A stretch of 64,000 bases of DNA from JBCBDX01 sp039822005 (GTDB lineage Bacteria > Pseudomonadota > Alphaproteobacteria > Rhizobiales > Rhizobiaceae): contig JBCBMZ010000002.1 in NCBI GenBank assembly GCA_039822005.1, positions 248,001 through 312,000 of the forward strand. The letters are read 5' to 3'. Positions 32,817 through 42,533 of the stretch are shown in pieces (position 1 is the first letter of the stretch; each line of letters starts with the position of its first letter). The notes under the pieces are model-generated. The model searched no databases, was not told the DNA's origin, and saw only the letters and a program-made list of their open reading frames with translations. A program made the position numbers and the translations under genes.

Positions 32817-33053
32817 ATGAGCGACGTTGCAGACCGCGTAAAGAAGATCGTTGTCGAGCATCTGAGCGTTGATGCTGAAAAAGTATCTGAAGGCGCCAGC
32901 TTTATCGATGATCTGGGCGCAGACAGCTTGGACACAGTTGAACTCGTCATGGCATTTGAAGAAGAGTTTGGCGTTGAAATTCCAGACGATGCCGCTGAAA
33001 CCATTTTGACAGTCGGCGACGCGGTCAAGTTCATCGAAAAGAACGCAGCCTGA
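32817..33053 (+). CDS. acpP: acyl carrier protein
   Basis: The 78-residue acidic protein carries the phosphopantetheine attachment Ser in GADSLDTVELVMAFEEEFG (about residue 37). It is the carrier for all fatty acid intermediates. ATG 32817 has GAGGGA upstream; the five-residue-longer frame is not needed. A hairpin terminator follows at once. Confidence 0.97.
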   Translation: MSDVADRVKKIVVEHLSVDAEKVSEGASFIDDLGADSLDTVELVMAFEEEFGVEIPDDAAETILTVGDAVKFIEKNAA

Positions 33054-33061
33054 TTTTGGAT

Positions 33062-33092
33062 GAGTTGCGCTCAGGCGCAACTCTCTTTCTTG
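33062..33092 (+). terminator. terminator or attenuator after acpP
   Basis: GAGTTGCGC and GCGCAACTC form a perfect 9-bp stem with loop TCAG (33062-33083), followed by a T-rich run. Because fabF starts 32 bases after the stem, partial read-through is likely and acpP would be expressed above fabF. Confidence 0.7.
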
Positions 33093-33114
33093 CTCTTTAG
33101 AAACACACTTAATC

Positions 33115-34377
33115 ATGCGCCGCGTCGTAATCACAGGCATCGGAATGGTATCGCCCTTGGGGGCGGATGCGCAAACCACGTGGAAAAACCTGCTCGCCGG
33201 AAAGTCCGGTGCCGGGCGTATCACGCAATTCGATACCGATGATTTGGCAGCGCAAATTGCGTGTCGCTTGCCCTTTGGCGACGGTACCGACGGCACATTC
33301 AATGCTGATGATTGGATGGAGCCCAAAGAACAGCGCAAGGTGGACCCGTTTATCGTGTACGCGATGGCGGCTGCGCAACAGGCGCTCGATGATGCCGACT
33401 GGCATCCGCAAAGCGACAAAGATCAGACATCGACCGGTGTTTTGATCGGTTCGGGCATTGGCGGTATCGAGGGCATTGTCGAAGCAGGTTATACGCTTCG
33501 CGACCGTGGACCACGGCGCGTATCGCCCTTTTTTATCCCGGGCCGCCTGATTAATTTGGCTGGCGGGCAGGTTTCCATCAAGCATGGGCTTCGTGGTCCC
33601 AACCACTCGGTCGTTACCGCATGCTCAACGGGCGCACATGCCATTGGTGATGCGTCCCGGCTGATTATGTTTGGAGATGCCGATGTGATGGTTGCTGGCG
33701 GCACGGAATCGCCGGTCAGCCGCATTTCGCTCGCCGGATTTGCTGCCTGTAAAGCCCTGTCGACGAACCGCAACCATGAGCCAGAAAAAGCATCGCGTCC
33801 TTATGACCGCGACCGTGACGGGTTTGTGATGGGTGAAGGATCCGGCGTGGTCGTTCTTGAAGAGCTGGAACACGCCAAAGCGCGCGGCGCACGGATTTAC
33901 GCTGAAGTGGTCGGATATGGCTTGTCCGGCGATGCCTATCATATCACCGCCCCCTCAGAGGATGGTGAGGGCGCTGGCCGTTGCATGAAAGCGGCGCTGA
34001 GAAACGCCAAGCTGGAGCCGTCTGATATTGACTATATCAATGCCCATGGCACCTCCACGATGGCCGACACCATTGAACTTGGTGCGGTTGAGCGCATGCT
34101 CGGTGATCATGCTAGTGAGGTTTCCATGTCGTCCACCAAAAGCTGCATCGGGCATTTGTTGGGGGCGGCGGGTGCCGTGGAGGCGATTTTCTCCACACTT
34201 GCCATTCGCGATCAAATTGTGCCGCCGACGATTAACCTCGACAACCCCGACGTGGAGAGCGCGATTGACTTGGTTCCCCATCAGGCGCGTGAGCGTGAGG
34301 TCAACGTTGCATTGTCCAATTCCTTCGGTTTTGGCGGCACCAATGCAACTTTGGTGTTGAAACGATTTACGCCATAA
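33115..34377 (+). CDS. fabF: 3-oxoacyl-[ACP] synthase II
   Basis: The 420-residue condensing enzyme shows the Cys-His-His triad: TACSTGAHAIG (Cys at about 165), NAHGTSTMADT and KSCIGHLLGAAGAVEA. The C-terminal glycine loop is NSFGFGGTNATLV. It elongates acyl-ACP chains, including palmitoleate to vaccenate in many proteobacteria. It lies 61 bp after acpP and, like it, is followed by mltG, the usual alphaproteobacterial order. Confidence 0.95.
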   Translation: MRRVVITGIGMVSPLGADAQTTWKNLLAGKSGAGRITQFDTDDLAAQIACRLPFGDGTDGTFNADDWMEPKEQRKVDPFIVYAMAAAQQALDDADWHPQSDKDQTSTGVLIGSGIGGIEGIVEAGYTLRDRGPRRVSPFFIPGRLINLAGGQVSIKHGLRGPNHSVVTACSTGAHAIGDASRLIMFGDADVMVAGGTESPVSRISLAGFAACKALSTNRNHEPEKASRPYDRDRDGFVMGEGSGVVVLEELEHAKARGARIYAEVVGYGLSGDAYHITAPSEDGEGAGRCMKAALRNAKLEPSDIDYINAHGTSTMADTIELGAVERMLGDHASEVSMSSTKSCIGHLLGAAGAVEAIFSTLAIRDQIVPPTINLDNPDVESAIDLVPHQAREREVNVALSNSFGFGGTNATLVLKRFTP

Positions 34378-34391
34378 AAAACGCACGTTTT

Positions 34392-34427
34392 CGCCACATT
34401 CCACCCTCAATCGGTGGGGGCGTGGCG
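34392..34427 (+). other. hairpin between fabF and mltG
   Basis: CGCCAC pairs with GTGGCG and, inside, CCACC with GGTGG, separated by small internal loops. There is no T-run after it, so it is not a standard intrinsic terminator. It could stabilise the fabF transcript end. Confidence 0.4.
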
Positions 34428-34507
34428 ATGCAAGCATGAGGCGAATGCGATAGCTTTTTCCACGTCAGTTGATTCGAAGCGTTCTAACCAATTTCAGAGG
34501 TTCTGGT

Positions 34508-35647
34508 TTGAGTGATCCAGTAAGATTTGGCCGCGACGCGGACGGTAATGCTCAGAGCGCGGGCCAACCTTCGCCCCAACAACAACAAGCTTACGGCAAA
34601 CGGCGGCGCAAGAACCGGGTTGCGCGCAATCAGTTCGTCGTTTTTTTCAACTTCCTGTTTTCCTCATTGGTTTTCTCCATGATGGCGCTTGGCGCGGCTC
34701 TTTATTTCGGCAAAGTGGAGTTTGAGTCAGTTGGCCCGCATGATGTTGGGGCCACTTACACGGTGCGCGCCGGTGCCAATGTCGCGCAGATCGCCAATGG
34801 TTTGCGCCGAGAGGGTTTGATCTCCAACTCGCGGATTTTTGAATATGGCGTTCGCGCCTATCGAAATGAGAATGATCTGAAAGCCGGTGAATATGACATA
34901 GCCGCGGGTGCGTCGATGAAAGAGATCATGGACAAGCTCGTTGAGGGTAAGGCAATTTTATACCCGCTGACGGTTGTCGAAGGTTGGACGGTCTTCCGCG
35001 CCATCGAAGAGATCAAGGCCAACGAGTTTCTGACCGGTGAGGTGCCGACGGAATTGCCGCCGGAGGGCAGCTTGATCGCCGATACACAAAAATTTGGCCG
35101 CGGAACCGATCGCACCGAACTTATTGCCAGAATGCGGGCCCAGCAAGAGCGCATTGTCAGCCAGATATGGGAAAAACGGAACCCCGACCTCCCCGTTGAG
35201 ACGATGGAAGAATTTGTGACGCTGGCTTCAATAGTCGAGAAAGAGACAGGGGTTGCCGAGGAACGCCCGCGCGTGGCTGCCGTTTTTGTCAATCGGCTCA
35301 ACCGTGGCATGCGTTTGCAGTCCGACCCGACAATCATTTATGGAATATTCGGCGGTGAGGGGAAACCGTCGGATCGCCCGATCTACCGGTCTGACATCGA
35401 CACGCCCACTGATTACAACACCTATACCATCAATGGTCTGCCGCCCGGGCCCATCGCCATACCGGGGCGCGCGTCGCTCGAGGCCGTGGCCAATCCAGCC
35501 CAGACAAATGACCTCTATTTTGTGGCCGATGGTACGGGCGGGCATGCGTTTGCAGAAACGCTTGAGGAGCACAACCAAAACGTGGCGCGCTGGCGCCAGA
35601 TTGAGCGTGAGCGTGAAGCGCAATCACAAGACAATTCGGGTAACTGA
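34508..35647 (+). CDS. mltG: endolytic murein transglycosylase MltG (YceG)
   Basis: The TTG at 34508 is chosen as start: AGAGG lies exactly 7 bases before it, giving 379 residues; a TTG at 34469 has no such site. The N-terminus is a basic cytoplasmic tail, then one membrane helix (about 45-65). A LysM-like subdomain precedes the catalytic domain, whose Glu lies in LASIVEKETG, followed by FVNRLNRGMRLQSDPTIIYG. MltG cuts nascent peptidoglycan strands in the periplasm and sets glycan length. Position between fabF and yicC is conserved in the order. Confidence 0.9.
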   Translation: MSDPVRFGRDADGNAQSAGQPSPQQQQAYGKRRRKNRVARNQFVVFFNFLFSSLVFSMMALGAALYFGKVEFESVGPHDVGATYTVRAGANVAQIANGLRREGLISNSRIFEYGVRAYRNENDLKAGEYDIAAGASMKEIMDKLVEGKAILYPLTVVEGWTVFRAIEEIKANEFLTGEVPTELPPEGSLIADTQKFGRGTDRTELIARMRAQQERIVSQIWEKRNPDLPVETMEEFVTLASIVEKETGVAEERPRVAAVFVNRLNRGMRLQSDPTIIYGIFGGEGKPSDRPIYRSDIDTPTDYNTYTINGLPPGPIAIPGRASLEAVANPAQTNDLYFVADGTGGHAFAETLEEHNQNVARWRQIEREREAQSQDNSGN

Positions 35648-35650
35648 TAT

Positions 35651-36547
35651 TTGACGAAACGAACCCAGAGCATGACCGGTTTCGGCTCAGCGCAGGCATC
35701 CCATGATGATCTGGCTTGTCGATGTGATATTCGCTCTGTCAACGGCAAAGGCCTGGATATCAAGCTGCGGTTGCCATCGGGTCTGGAGGCGTTGGAAGCG
35801 CGCATCAAAAAGCACGTGTCCGAACGTTTGACGCGCGGCAACGTGCAGCTGTTTCTCGCCGTGGATCGTCTTGGCGCGAAAGATCGGGTTTTTATCGATA
35901 TGGCGTTGCTGCGTTCATTGCACAGCCAAGCCTTGGCCGCCTGTGAGGAACTCAACATCGCGCCACCGACAAGTGATGCGCTTCTGGCGCTGCGTGGCGT
36001 GATCACTGCTGACGACGGCAACGCCGGTTTTGATGCCGGTGATGACAGGCTGACCGACATCATCATGCAAGCAGTGGATGATGCGCTGTCGCAATTGGTC
36101 GCTGTGCGAGAAAAAGAGGGGCAGGCTTTGGTCGGCATTCTCGATGAGCATCTGGCCTCGATCATGGACTTAATCGGTCGCGCCACTATTGACAAGGATA
36201 GCCAGCCCGAGGCGATAAAGTCGCGCTTTCAAGACCAATTGGGTGCTCTTTTGGCCTCTGACGTGACCGTTGAACCGCAGCGCTTGGCTGGTGAAGTGGC
36301 TATCTTTGTCACAAAGGCCGATGTTCGCGAAGAGATTGATCGATTAAAGACCCATGTGGCGGCTGGTAAAGCGCTTCTCGCCGAGGGGCATGCGATCGGC
36401 CGACGTCTCGATTTTTTGACCCAAGAATTCAACCGTGAAGCCAATACGCTTTGTTCAAAGTCAGCGTCCAAAGGTTTAACGGCGATTGGCCTTGAGATGA
36501 AGGCGGTCATTGATCAAATGCGCGAACAGGTTCAAAACCTGCAATAG
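35651..36547 (+). CDS. yicC: YicC/YloC family endoribonuclease
   Basis: The 298-residue protein has the N-terminal YicC domain (SMTGFGSAQ, RSVNGKGLDIKLRLPSGLEA) and the C-terminal DUF1732 domain ending in CSKSASKGLTAIGLEMKAVI with the conserved KS and E residues. The family has RNase activity and affects sRNA turnover and stationary-phase survival. The start is a TTG at 35651; the ATG at 35672 would remove seven residues and leave almost none before the conserved MTGF. It is 3 bp after mltG and 19 bp before gmk, so it is cotranscribed. Confidence 0.88.
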   Translation: MTKRTQSMTGFGSAQASHDDLACRCDIRSVNGKGLDIKLRLPSGLEALEARIKKHVSERLTRGNVQLFLAVDRLGAKDRVFIDMALLRSLHSQALAACEELNIAPPTSDALLALRGVITADDGNAGFDAGDDRLTDIIMQAVDDALSQLVAVREKEGQALVGILDEHLASIMDLIGRATIDKDSQPEAIKSRFQDQLGALLASDVTVEPQRLAGEVAIFVTKADVREEIDRLKTHVAAGKALLAEGHAIGRRLDFLTQEFNREANTLCSKSASKGLTAIGLEMKAVIDQMREQVQNLQ

Positions 36548-36566
36548 TATTCTGGGGGGTGTCATC

Positions 36567-37211
36567 ATGGTTGACGCAAATCGCTTTGGTATTCAACGGC
36601 GCGGTTTGATGCTCGTCCTCTCGTCGCCCTCTGGCGCGGGGAAATCCACCATTGCCCGCAATCTGCTTGAGCAGGATGACGATTTTGAGCTGTCAGTCAG
36701 TGTGACGACACGTGGCCGCCGTGCCAGCGAAATCGAGGGGGTGCACTACCGCTTTATCGATGAAAAGACCTTTTTGCGTATGCGAGACGATGATGAGTTC
36801 ATCGAGTATGCACAGGTGCACGGCAATTACTATGCTACCCCGCGTTCCCCGGTAGAAGATGCCATGAGCGATGGGCGCGACATGCTATTTGACATCGATG
36901 TGCAAGGCGGGTTGCAGATGATGGAAAAGGTTAGGGCTGATGTTGTCTCCATCTTCATCTTGCCGCCTTCAATGGATGAGTTGGAGGCCCGCCTGAACCG
37001 CCGCGCGGAAGATGCGCCAGAAGTGATTGCCAAGCGGCTCGTCAATGCGCGCGAGGAAATCGGCCATTGGCGTGATTATGATTATGTGATCATCAATGAT
37101 GATTTGAATATGGCTTTCGAGGCAGTCCGCTCCATCATCATGGCGGAACGCCTCAAGCGCGCCCGCAGACCGGGCCTTTTTGGTTTTGTCGACGACCTCT
37201 TGGGCAAGTAA
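36567..37211 (+). CDS. gmk: guanylate kinase
   Basis: The 214-residue protein has the P-loop SSPSGAGKST (about 18-27), the GMP-binding SVTTRGRRASEIEGVHYRF with its Arg and Tyr residues, and DIDVQGGLQM. It phosphorylates GMP to GDP with ATP. ATG 36567 follows a G-rich ribosome site (TGGGGGG); the upstream frame overlaps yicC. It ends this operon and is convergent with rsmA over 11 bp. Confidence 0.95.
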   Translation: MVDANRFGIQRRGLMLVLSSPSGAGKSTIARNLLEQDDDFELSVSVTTRGRRASEIEGVHYRFIDEKTFLRMRDDDEFIEYAQVHGNYYATPRSPVEDAMSDGRDMLFDIDVQGGLQMMEKVRADVVSIFILPPSMDELEARLNRRAEDAPEVIAKRLVNAREEIGHWRDYDYVIINDDLNMAFEAVRSIIMAERLKRARRPGLFGFVDDLLGK

Positions 37212-37222
37212 GCGCCCGGTCG

Positions 37223-38056
37223 TCAGGCTCCTTCCGCAAACCTATTGGCCAAAGTGCAGAACTCTTCAACGCTGAGCGTTTCAGCACGACGGGTAGGTTC
37301 AATGCCTGCACGCTCAAGCAGCATCTGCCCGCCGACGGCCTTTAGGCTCTGCCGCAGCATTTTCCGCCTTTGGCCGAAAGCATGTTTTGTGATGGTCTCC
37401 AATGCTCGAAGCGGCACATCAATGGGTGTTTCGCGCGGGACAAAATGCACGACCGATGATGTTACCTTCGGCGGCGGCCAAAAAGCCTGAGGCGGTACGT
37501 CAAAGGCAATGGTCGGATTTGTACGCCATTGCGAGAGCACGGCAAGACGCCCATAGCTGCCGGTTTCGGGTTCGGCTGTGATCCGCATGGCCACTTCGCG
37601 TTGGAACATGAGTGTCATGGATCGGTAATAGGGCGGCCATCTTTGCGTTGTGAGCCAACGCGTCAGCAGTTCGGTGCCGATGTTGTACGGAAGGTTGGCG
37701 ACAAGGGCGGTGTTCTGATCGGCAAGGGTCGAAAAGTCAGTCGCAAGGGCGTCACCTTCAATAATGTGCAACCGACCCGGATAGTGTGCTGCGATATCTG
37801 CGAGAGCGGGAAGCGCGCGCGCATCCCGCTCGACGATGGTGACTTCTCGGGCGCCTGCCATGAGGATAGAGCGGGTGAGTCCACCGGGCCCCGGGCCCAC
37901 TTCAATCACACGGCGATCAGATAAATCACCGGCCGCTCGGGCGATCTTTGACGTTAAATTGAGATCGAGCAGGAAGTTTTGTCCGAGCGTCTTTTTCGCG
38001 ACCAACTTATATTGATCGATAACCGCGCGTAGGGGCGGCAATCCGTCGACAACCAT
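37223..38056 (-). CDS. rsmA: 16S rRNA (A1518/A1519-N6,N6)-dimethyltransferase
   Basis: The 277-residue protein begins with the RNA-contacting KKTLGQNFLLD, then SAM motif I VIEVGPGPGGLTR, the acidic VERDAR, and catalytic motif IV NLPYNIGT. The C-terminal helical domain includes FGQRRKMLRQSL. It dimethylates two adenines in helix 45 of 16S rRNA late in 30S assembly. ATG 38056 has AAGGAC directly upstream; the longer frame overlaps pdxA. It is the last gene of a surA-pdxA-rsmA set, 14 bp after pdxA. Confidence 0.95.
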   Translation of the reverse strand: MVVDGLPPLRAVIDQYKLVAKKTLGQNFLLDLNLTSKIARAAGDLSDRRVIEVGPGPGGLTRSILMAGAREVTIVERDARALPALADIAAHYPGRLHIIEGDALATDFSTLADQNTALVANLPYNIGTELLTRWLTTQRWPPYYRSMTLMFQREVAMRITAEPETGSYGRLAVLSQWRTNPTIAFDVPPQAFWPPPKVTSSVVHFVPRETPIDVPLRALETITKHAFGQRRKMLRQSLKAVGGQMLLERAGIEPTRRAETLSVEEFCTLANRFAEGA

Positions 38057-38070
38057 GTCCTTGCCGCTTG

Positions 38071-39096
38071 TCACGCGACTTTTGCCTCGGCCAAGGCCAT
38101 GGCCTCGCATGCACGTAGGGCAGCAATGAAGCTGTCAGGCCGTGCCTTTCCTGTTCCGGCGATATCAAAAGCCGTGCCATGGTCGGGTGACGTGCGAATA
38201 AAGGGCAGCCCGAGCGTGATATTGACGCCGTCATCAAAAGCTAATGTCTTGGCCGGGATCAGCGCCTGATCATGGTACATGCAAATGGCCACATCATAGC
38301 TTGCCCGCGCGGCTGCATGAAACATTGTGTCCGCGGGTAGGGGACCGCGCACCTCAATCCCTTTTGTCCTCATCGCTGCGATCGCCGGGGCGATCAGTGC
38401 GTCATCCTCGTTACCCAACGCGCCGCCTTCGCCCGCATGCGGGTTAAGACCAGCGACAACAATTTTGGGTGATGGAACGCCAAACCGTGCCTTGAAGTCA
38501 GCATTGACGATCTCAATTGTCGCCTCAATATCCGCACGGTGCAGTTCATTAGGCACACATGCCAACGGAATATGGATGGTCACGGGGACAGTTTTCAGAT
38601 CTGGCCCTGCAATCATCATCACCGGGCGTGACCGCTTTGGATCGATCTTTTCTGCCAACGCACCCAAAAACTCGGTGTGACCGGGATAGCCGAAACCGGC
38701 ATCATAAAGCGGCTTCTTGGCGATGGGCGCGGTGACCATCGCGCTGAATTCACCGCCTACAATACCGTCAACGCAGCGCTCAATAGCCTCAATGATGCCT
38801 TTGGCATGTGCGGTCGTCGGCTCTCCGGGCTGTTCGGCAAAACGCTCTGACAAAGCGATAACTGATAGCACCTTGTTGTCCGGAGAAGTGAAAGCTCCCG
38901 CACCAGCAATTGGCAACACGTCGAGCGCCAGACCAAGCGCGCTGGCGCGCGCCGAAAGTTGGTCCGGATCACCCAAACAGGCAAAAGGCGGCAGTGCTGA
39001 GCCTTCGGTCGCAACGGCGGCAAGTATAATATCAGGCCCAATGCCGGAAGGATCACCGCAGCTGACAGCAATTGGTTTTGAAAGGCCTTGCGTCAC
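38071..39096 (-). CDS. pdxA: 4-hydroxythreonine-4-phosphate dehydrogenase
   Basis: The 341-residue protein carries CGDPSGIGPDI at the N-terminus, GHTEFLGALA, and metal-binding His residues including MYHDQALIPAKTL, ending with LPFIRTSPDHGTAFDIAG. It oxidises 4-phosphohydroxy-L-threonine in vitamin B6 synthesis. The start is a GTG at 39096, 8 bp after the surA stop. The surA-pdxA-rsmA order is common in proteobacteria. Confidence 0.95.
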   Translation of the reverse strand: MTQGLSKPIAVSCGDPSGIGPDIILAAVATEGSALPPFACLGDPDQLSARASALGLALDVLPIAGAGAFTSPDNKVLSVIALSERFAEQPGEPTTAHAKGIIEAIERCVDGIVGGEFSAMVTAPIAKKPLYDAGFGYPGHTEFLGALAEKIDPKRSRPVMMIAGPDLKTVPVTIHIPLACVPNELHRADIEATIEIVNADFKARFGVPSPKIVVAGLNPHAGEGGALGNEDDALIAPAIAAMRTKGIEVRGPLPADTMFHAAARASYDVAICMYHDQALIPAKTLAFDDGVNITLGLPFIRTSPDHGTAFDIAGTGKARPDSFIAALRACEAMALAEAKVA

Positions 39097-39104
39097 CTTG
39101 TCGG

Positions 39105-40064
39105 TCAGCGCCGTTCGATCCGCGCTGTTTCCCGCAATTGACGCAGGAACGCAGCGCCGGCATCGCCGCCATCGGCTTCCAGGGCTTCGGTTGAGAATTC
39201 CAGTTGGGCAACCCGATCATCGCTCACGGAACGTGCGCGGCAAACCACAATAAATTCTGCGCCCCGCGCTGTTTCGCGCACCCGGGTCGTCTCACCGGTT
39301 TTCAACCCTGAAACAAATTCCTTCCAGTCACTCGGAAGTTCCAGTTCGAGACGTCGGCCAAGATCACGCACAGACACATCACGTAAACCTTGTGCCAGTA
39401 AAACGGTCTGGTCGCAGCTCGTTACCCGACCCCGCATATTGTTGGCTTCCTGGACACGTGCGCGCATGCTGGCCCGTGCATTTTGTGGAACGACGAAAAT
39501 GACCTGCTGAAGTATATATTCCGTTGAGGTAGGTTTTTGGCCTCCCTGTTCCAACATCTTGGCAACGACATCCTGTTCGCTCATCAAGTCGCCGCCGGTT
39601 GCACGCTCACGCGCCCGCAATGTCTGGCTCCAACCGATTTGGTTGCGGATGAACTCTTTGAAGTGTTTCGTTGTCACGCCGGACTGGTTCAAGGCATTGT
39701 TCAACTGCCCAACGCTCAAATTGTTGTTGCGGGCGAAATTGGCATACGCGTTGTCGACCATCGAATCGGGGATGCGAATGCCGGCTCGGCGTGTCGCATC
39801 GCGTTTCAGCGCCTCTTCGGTGAGCTGTTCCACTGCGACGCTGTTCAGATTTCCGGAGCGACGCTGCAGGCGCAAAAAGGCAACGCGGCGCGAGATATCG
39901 TAGCTGGTCACAACCTCATTGTTGACGATAACACGGACCTCTGAGGCATGTGCGGTGACGATCGGGGAATTCAGTCCGACTGTTGCCATGCCAAGCGCAA
40001 TAACGCCTGACAGGACCGCACGACGAAGAGACGGTGCTATGCATCCGACGGTTTTCGTATTCAT
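39105..40064 (-). CDS. surA: SurA-like periplasmic chaperone
   Basis: The 319-residue protein starts at ATG 40064 behind GGAGGAATTGGC. A signal peptide (basic start, hydrophobic ALGMATVGLN, cut near AHAS) sends it to the periplasm. SEVRVIVNNEVVTSYDISRR and the following helices form the SurA N-terminal chaperone domain; STEYILQQVIFVVP begins a parvulin-like domain. Only one parvulin-like region is evident, versus two in E. coli SurA (about 430 residues), which is usual in alphaproteobacteria. It assists outer membrane protein folding and sits directly after lptD, its classic client. Confidence 0.85.
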   Translation of the reverse strand: MNTKTVGCIAPSLRRAVLSGVIALGMATVGLNSPIVTAHASEVRVIVNNEVVTSYDISRRVAFLRLQRRSGNLNSVAVEQLTEEALKRDATRRAGIRIPDSMVDNAYANFARNNNLSVGQLNNALNQSGVTTKHFKEFIRNQIGWSQTLRARERATGGDLMSEQDVVAKMLEQGGQKPTSTEYILQQVIFVVPQNARASMRARVQEANNMRGRVTSCDQTVLLAQGLRDVSVRDLGRRLELELPSDWKEFVSGLKTGETTRVRETARGAEFIVVCRARSVSDDRVAQLEFSTEALEADGGDAGAAFLRQLRETARIERR

Positions 40065-40184
40065 GCCAATTCCTCCACTCCCAGTTGTGGTGTACCCGAC
40101 CCTACAATTTTGCCGCAAGTTGCGGTCGGGGGACAAGCCATTTTCGCAAACTTAGGCGACAGCGAGGCGACCATCACAAAAATC

Positions 40185-42533
40185 TTAAAACAGGCTGCTT
40201 GAGGCACCACCAAAGTCGCCGATGGTTTTGAGCGAGAAGCGAAGCGTGTAATTCTCATTGAGCTCATCTGTCGAGGTCCGGTCACGGGTATAACCAAATT
40301 CAAAGACAAAGCATTCATCGTCATACATCAAGCCGATGCCGTGACGGTCAACCGAACCCAGAGCCACATCATAGGTCGCGAAGCCGGAAACGGTCCAAAA
40401 CTCTCCAACGCCTACGGCCGCACTTCCCGTGACCTCCTCCCGCAATTCGGAGAACGCATAGGTTGGCTGCGCTTCTTGACGGGCATAGTCAAGTGAAGCG
40501 TCCAGCACCTCGTTTTTAAATGAGACACCGGCGTCTACCCGCCTCACCTGGAATGTTTGTTCGTCAAAGCGACCGCCGACACTCGCGCCAAACCCGCTTG
40601 GCGTTTGTATTGCGAGCGAGGCGACAAAGTCAGACACATCGGATTCCAAGCCTGAATCTGCGCCGGCATTGACGAAGTCGGCTTGAGCAAACGAGTTTAC
40701 ACCCGCCAGATGATAGGATTGACCGAATACGCCATCAATCACGACGCCATTGGCAAATGAGCCGGTATAGCGAAGGCCCACATTGGCCCGTGTGCCCCCT
40801 TCAACGCGGTCAAAACCGGAAAACTTGTCGCGGGCAAACAGGTTTGATGTGTCGAAAACAAAACTCTGCGCATCTTCGTTTGGTAAAGTGCCCGCGCCTG
40901 TTTCATTGGGACGAACATAAATCTGACCTATCGGTTCCAGAACATGCGCCGCACTTGTCGATGAGAAGAGGATGGGCCACCGCACTTCCATGCCGGCCGT
41001 AATCATCCCGCGGAAATAGGTTTCATTGTCGGTGAAGTTGGCACCTGTTGAACTGATGTCACCTGGATCTAGGGCATCAAAATAAAAGGCGTCGCCCTGT
41101 GCGGCCAAGAGTGGTGTTGTAACAAGGCCGCCCGATGACACAAACTGCCGGTCCCACTCCACATCGACCGAGGTGCGTCCGTTAAACCCGTCCAGGCCAA
41201 AGGTACTGAAATTGTCGGCACCTGCGGACGCGCGTTGGTCCACATCGTCGCGTAGATTATTGCGCGAATTGACGGTAAAACTCAGATTACCGCCGGCGAC
41301 ATTCTCAACCGTGCGTTCATAATCGACACTGGGCAGAACCGCTGACTGGCGCGCATCATTGCCGCCTTCCGTTGATTCCTGCAGATCATAGTTCATGAAC
41401 CGGCTGTCGAAATAGCTGCGGTCATCAAGGCCGGTTAAATAGATTTCGTTTCGCTGAACGAAACTGTTGAAGCCGTTAATAGCATAGGTTCGCGAGAAGT
41501 TTTTGTCGCTTTGCAACAAACCCTTCCAGCCGAACACCCAGCGCGGATTGATTTCAAATCGACCGCTCGTTCCTACCATCCCACGATTGACATGTTGCGC
41601 ATCGACCTGATCGGCCTCGAACGCATCGGGTTGCAATTGATGAATGCCCGCAATCTTCAGATTGTACTGGCCGTTTTCCAAACGGTGACGCCACTCTGCC
41701 TCGCCCAAAAAGCCTTGGCGGGTGTAGCCCGTGCTGCGGAATGTAACATCATAATGCGGTGCCAGCGCCCAAAAGAACGGAACCTCGGCGCTGAAGCCAA
41801 GTTGGTCGCTGTAGCCGAAAGTGGGAGCGAGAAAGCCGGTCTTGCGCCGCACTGTCGGGTCGGCGGTGGTGAAAACTGGGACATATGCCAACGGAATGCC
41901 CAAAAACTCAAAGCGGGCATTTTCAAACCGGATGGTCTTCTCTTCGCCATTCCAAATGATTTTTTGTGACTTGATCTGCCAGACGGGCGGTTTTTCGGGG
42001 CGTTCCTCACAAGGTTCGCACGCCGTATAAATACCATTGTTGAATATGGTGACGGTACCATTTTGACGTTCTGCGCTTTCTGCTGCAAACCGGGTGTTTT
42101 GCGGTGTGATAACGCGCAAGCCGTTCACGAAGCCATTGGCAAAATCGTCAGTGATATCGAGTTCGTCGGCGAGCGTTCGTGTCCCGTCGGGTTGCAAGAG
42201 CTCGACATTGCCCTGTGCAATGAGGCGTCCGGTTGCCTCCACATAGGTGACGCGGTCGGCGACCAAACGGTTGCCATCATATTCGATACGCACATCGCCG
42301 CTGGCGGCAACCGTCCCCGTCTCATTGTCGTAAATCAGGTCATCGGCTTGCAGGAGCAGCTGCGCGTTGGGGTCAGCGCTGATACCAAGCTCGTCGGCCG
42401 ACTGGGCGTGAAGGGGTACGGGCGTGCCAACGAAGGCGCCAAAGCCCAACAGCGCGCATAGCGCAACGGTGCTGCGCATGGCTATGCGACCACCCTTGGT
42501 GCGTTGCAGCAGCATGTGTCCCCTAATGCTCAT
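40185..42533 (-). CDS. lptD: LPS-assembly protein LptD
   Basis: The 782-residue protein has a signal peptide within the first 45 residues (cut after PLHAQ), an N-terminal OstA/LptA-like jellyroll domain (LLLQADDLIYDNETGTVAAS) and a long C-terminal beta-barrel. Cysteines YTACEPCEER and the C-terminal DDECFVFEFGYTRDR could form the inter-domain disulfides. LptD inserts LPS in the outer leaflet. The ATG at 42533 has GAGGATGG upstream and overlaps the lptG stop by 4 bp (ATGA). Gene order lptF-lptG-lptD-surA puts LPS export and its chaperone in one transcript. Confidence 0.95.
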   Translation of the reverse strand: MSIRGHMLLQRTKGGRIAMRSTVALCALLGFGAFVGTPVPLHAQSADELGISADPNAQLLLQADDLIYDNETGTVAASGDVRIEYDGNRLVADRVTYVEATGRLIAQGNVELLQPDGTRTLADELDITDDFANGFVNGLRVITPQNTRFAAESAERQNGTVTIFNNGIYTACEPCEERPEKPPVWQIKSQKIIWNGEEKTIRFENARFEFLGIPLAYVPVFTTADPTVRRKTGFLAPTFGYSDQLGFSAEVPFFWALAPHYDVTFRSTGYTRQGFLGEAEWRHRLENGQYNLKIAGIHQLQPDAFEADQVDAQHVNRGMVGTSGRFEINPRWVFGWKGLLQSDKNFSRTYAINGFNSFVQRNEIYLTGLDDRSYFDSRFMNYDLQESTEGGNDARQSAVLPSVDYERTVENVAGGNLSFTVNSRNNLRDDVDQRASAGADNFSTFGLDGFNGRTSVDVEWDRQFVSSGGLVTTPLLAAQGDAFYFDALDPGDISSTGANFTDNETYFRGMITAGMEVRWPILFSSTSAAHVLEPIGQIYVRPNETGAGTLPNEDAQSFVFDTSNLFARDKFSGFDRVEGGTRANVGLRYTGSFANGVVIDGVFGQSYHLAGVNSFAQADFVNAGADSGLESDVSDFVASLAIQTPSGFGASVGGRFDEQTFQVRRVDAGVSFKNEVLDASLDYARQEAQPTYAFSELREEVTGSAAVGVGEFWTVSGFATYDVALGSVDRHGIGLMYDDECFVFEFGYTRDRTSTDELNENYTLRFSLKTIGDFGGASSSLF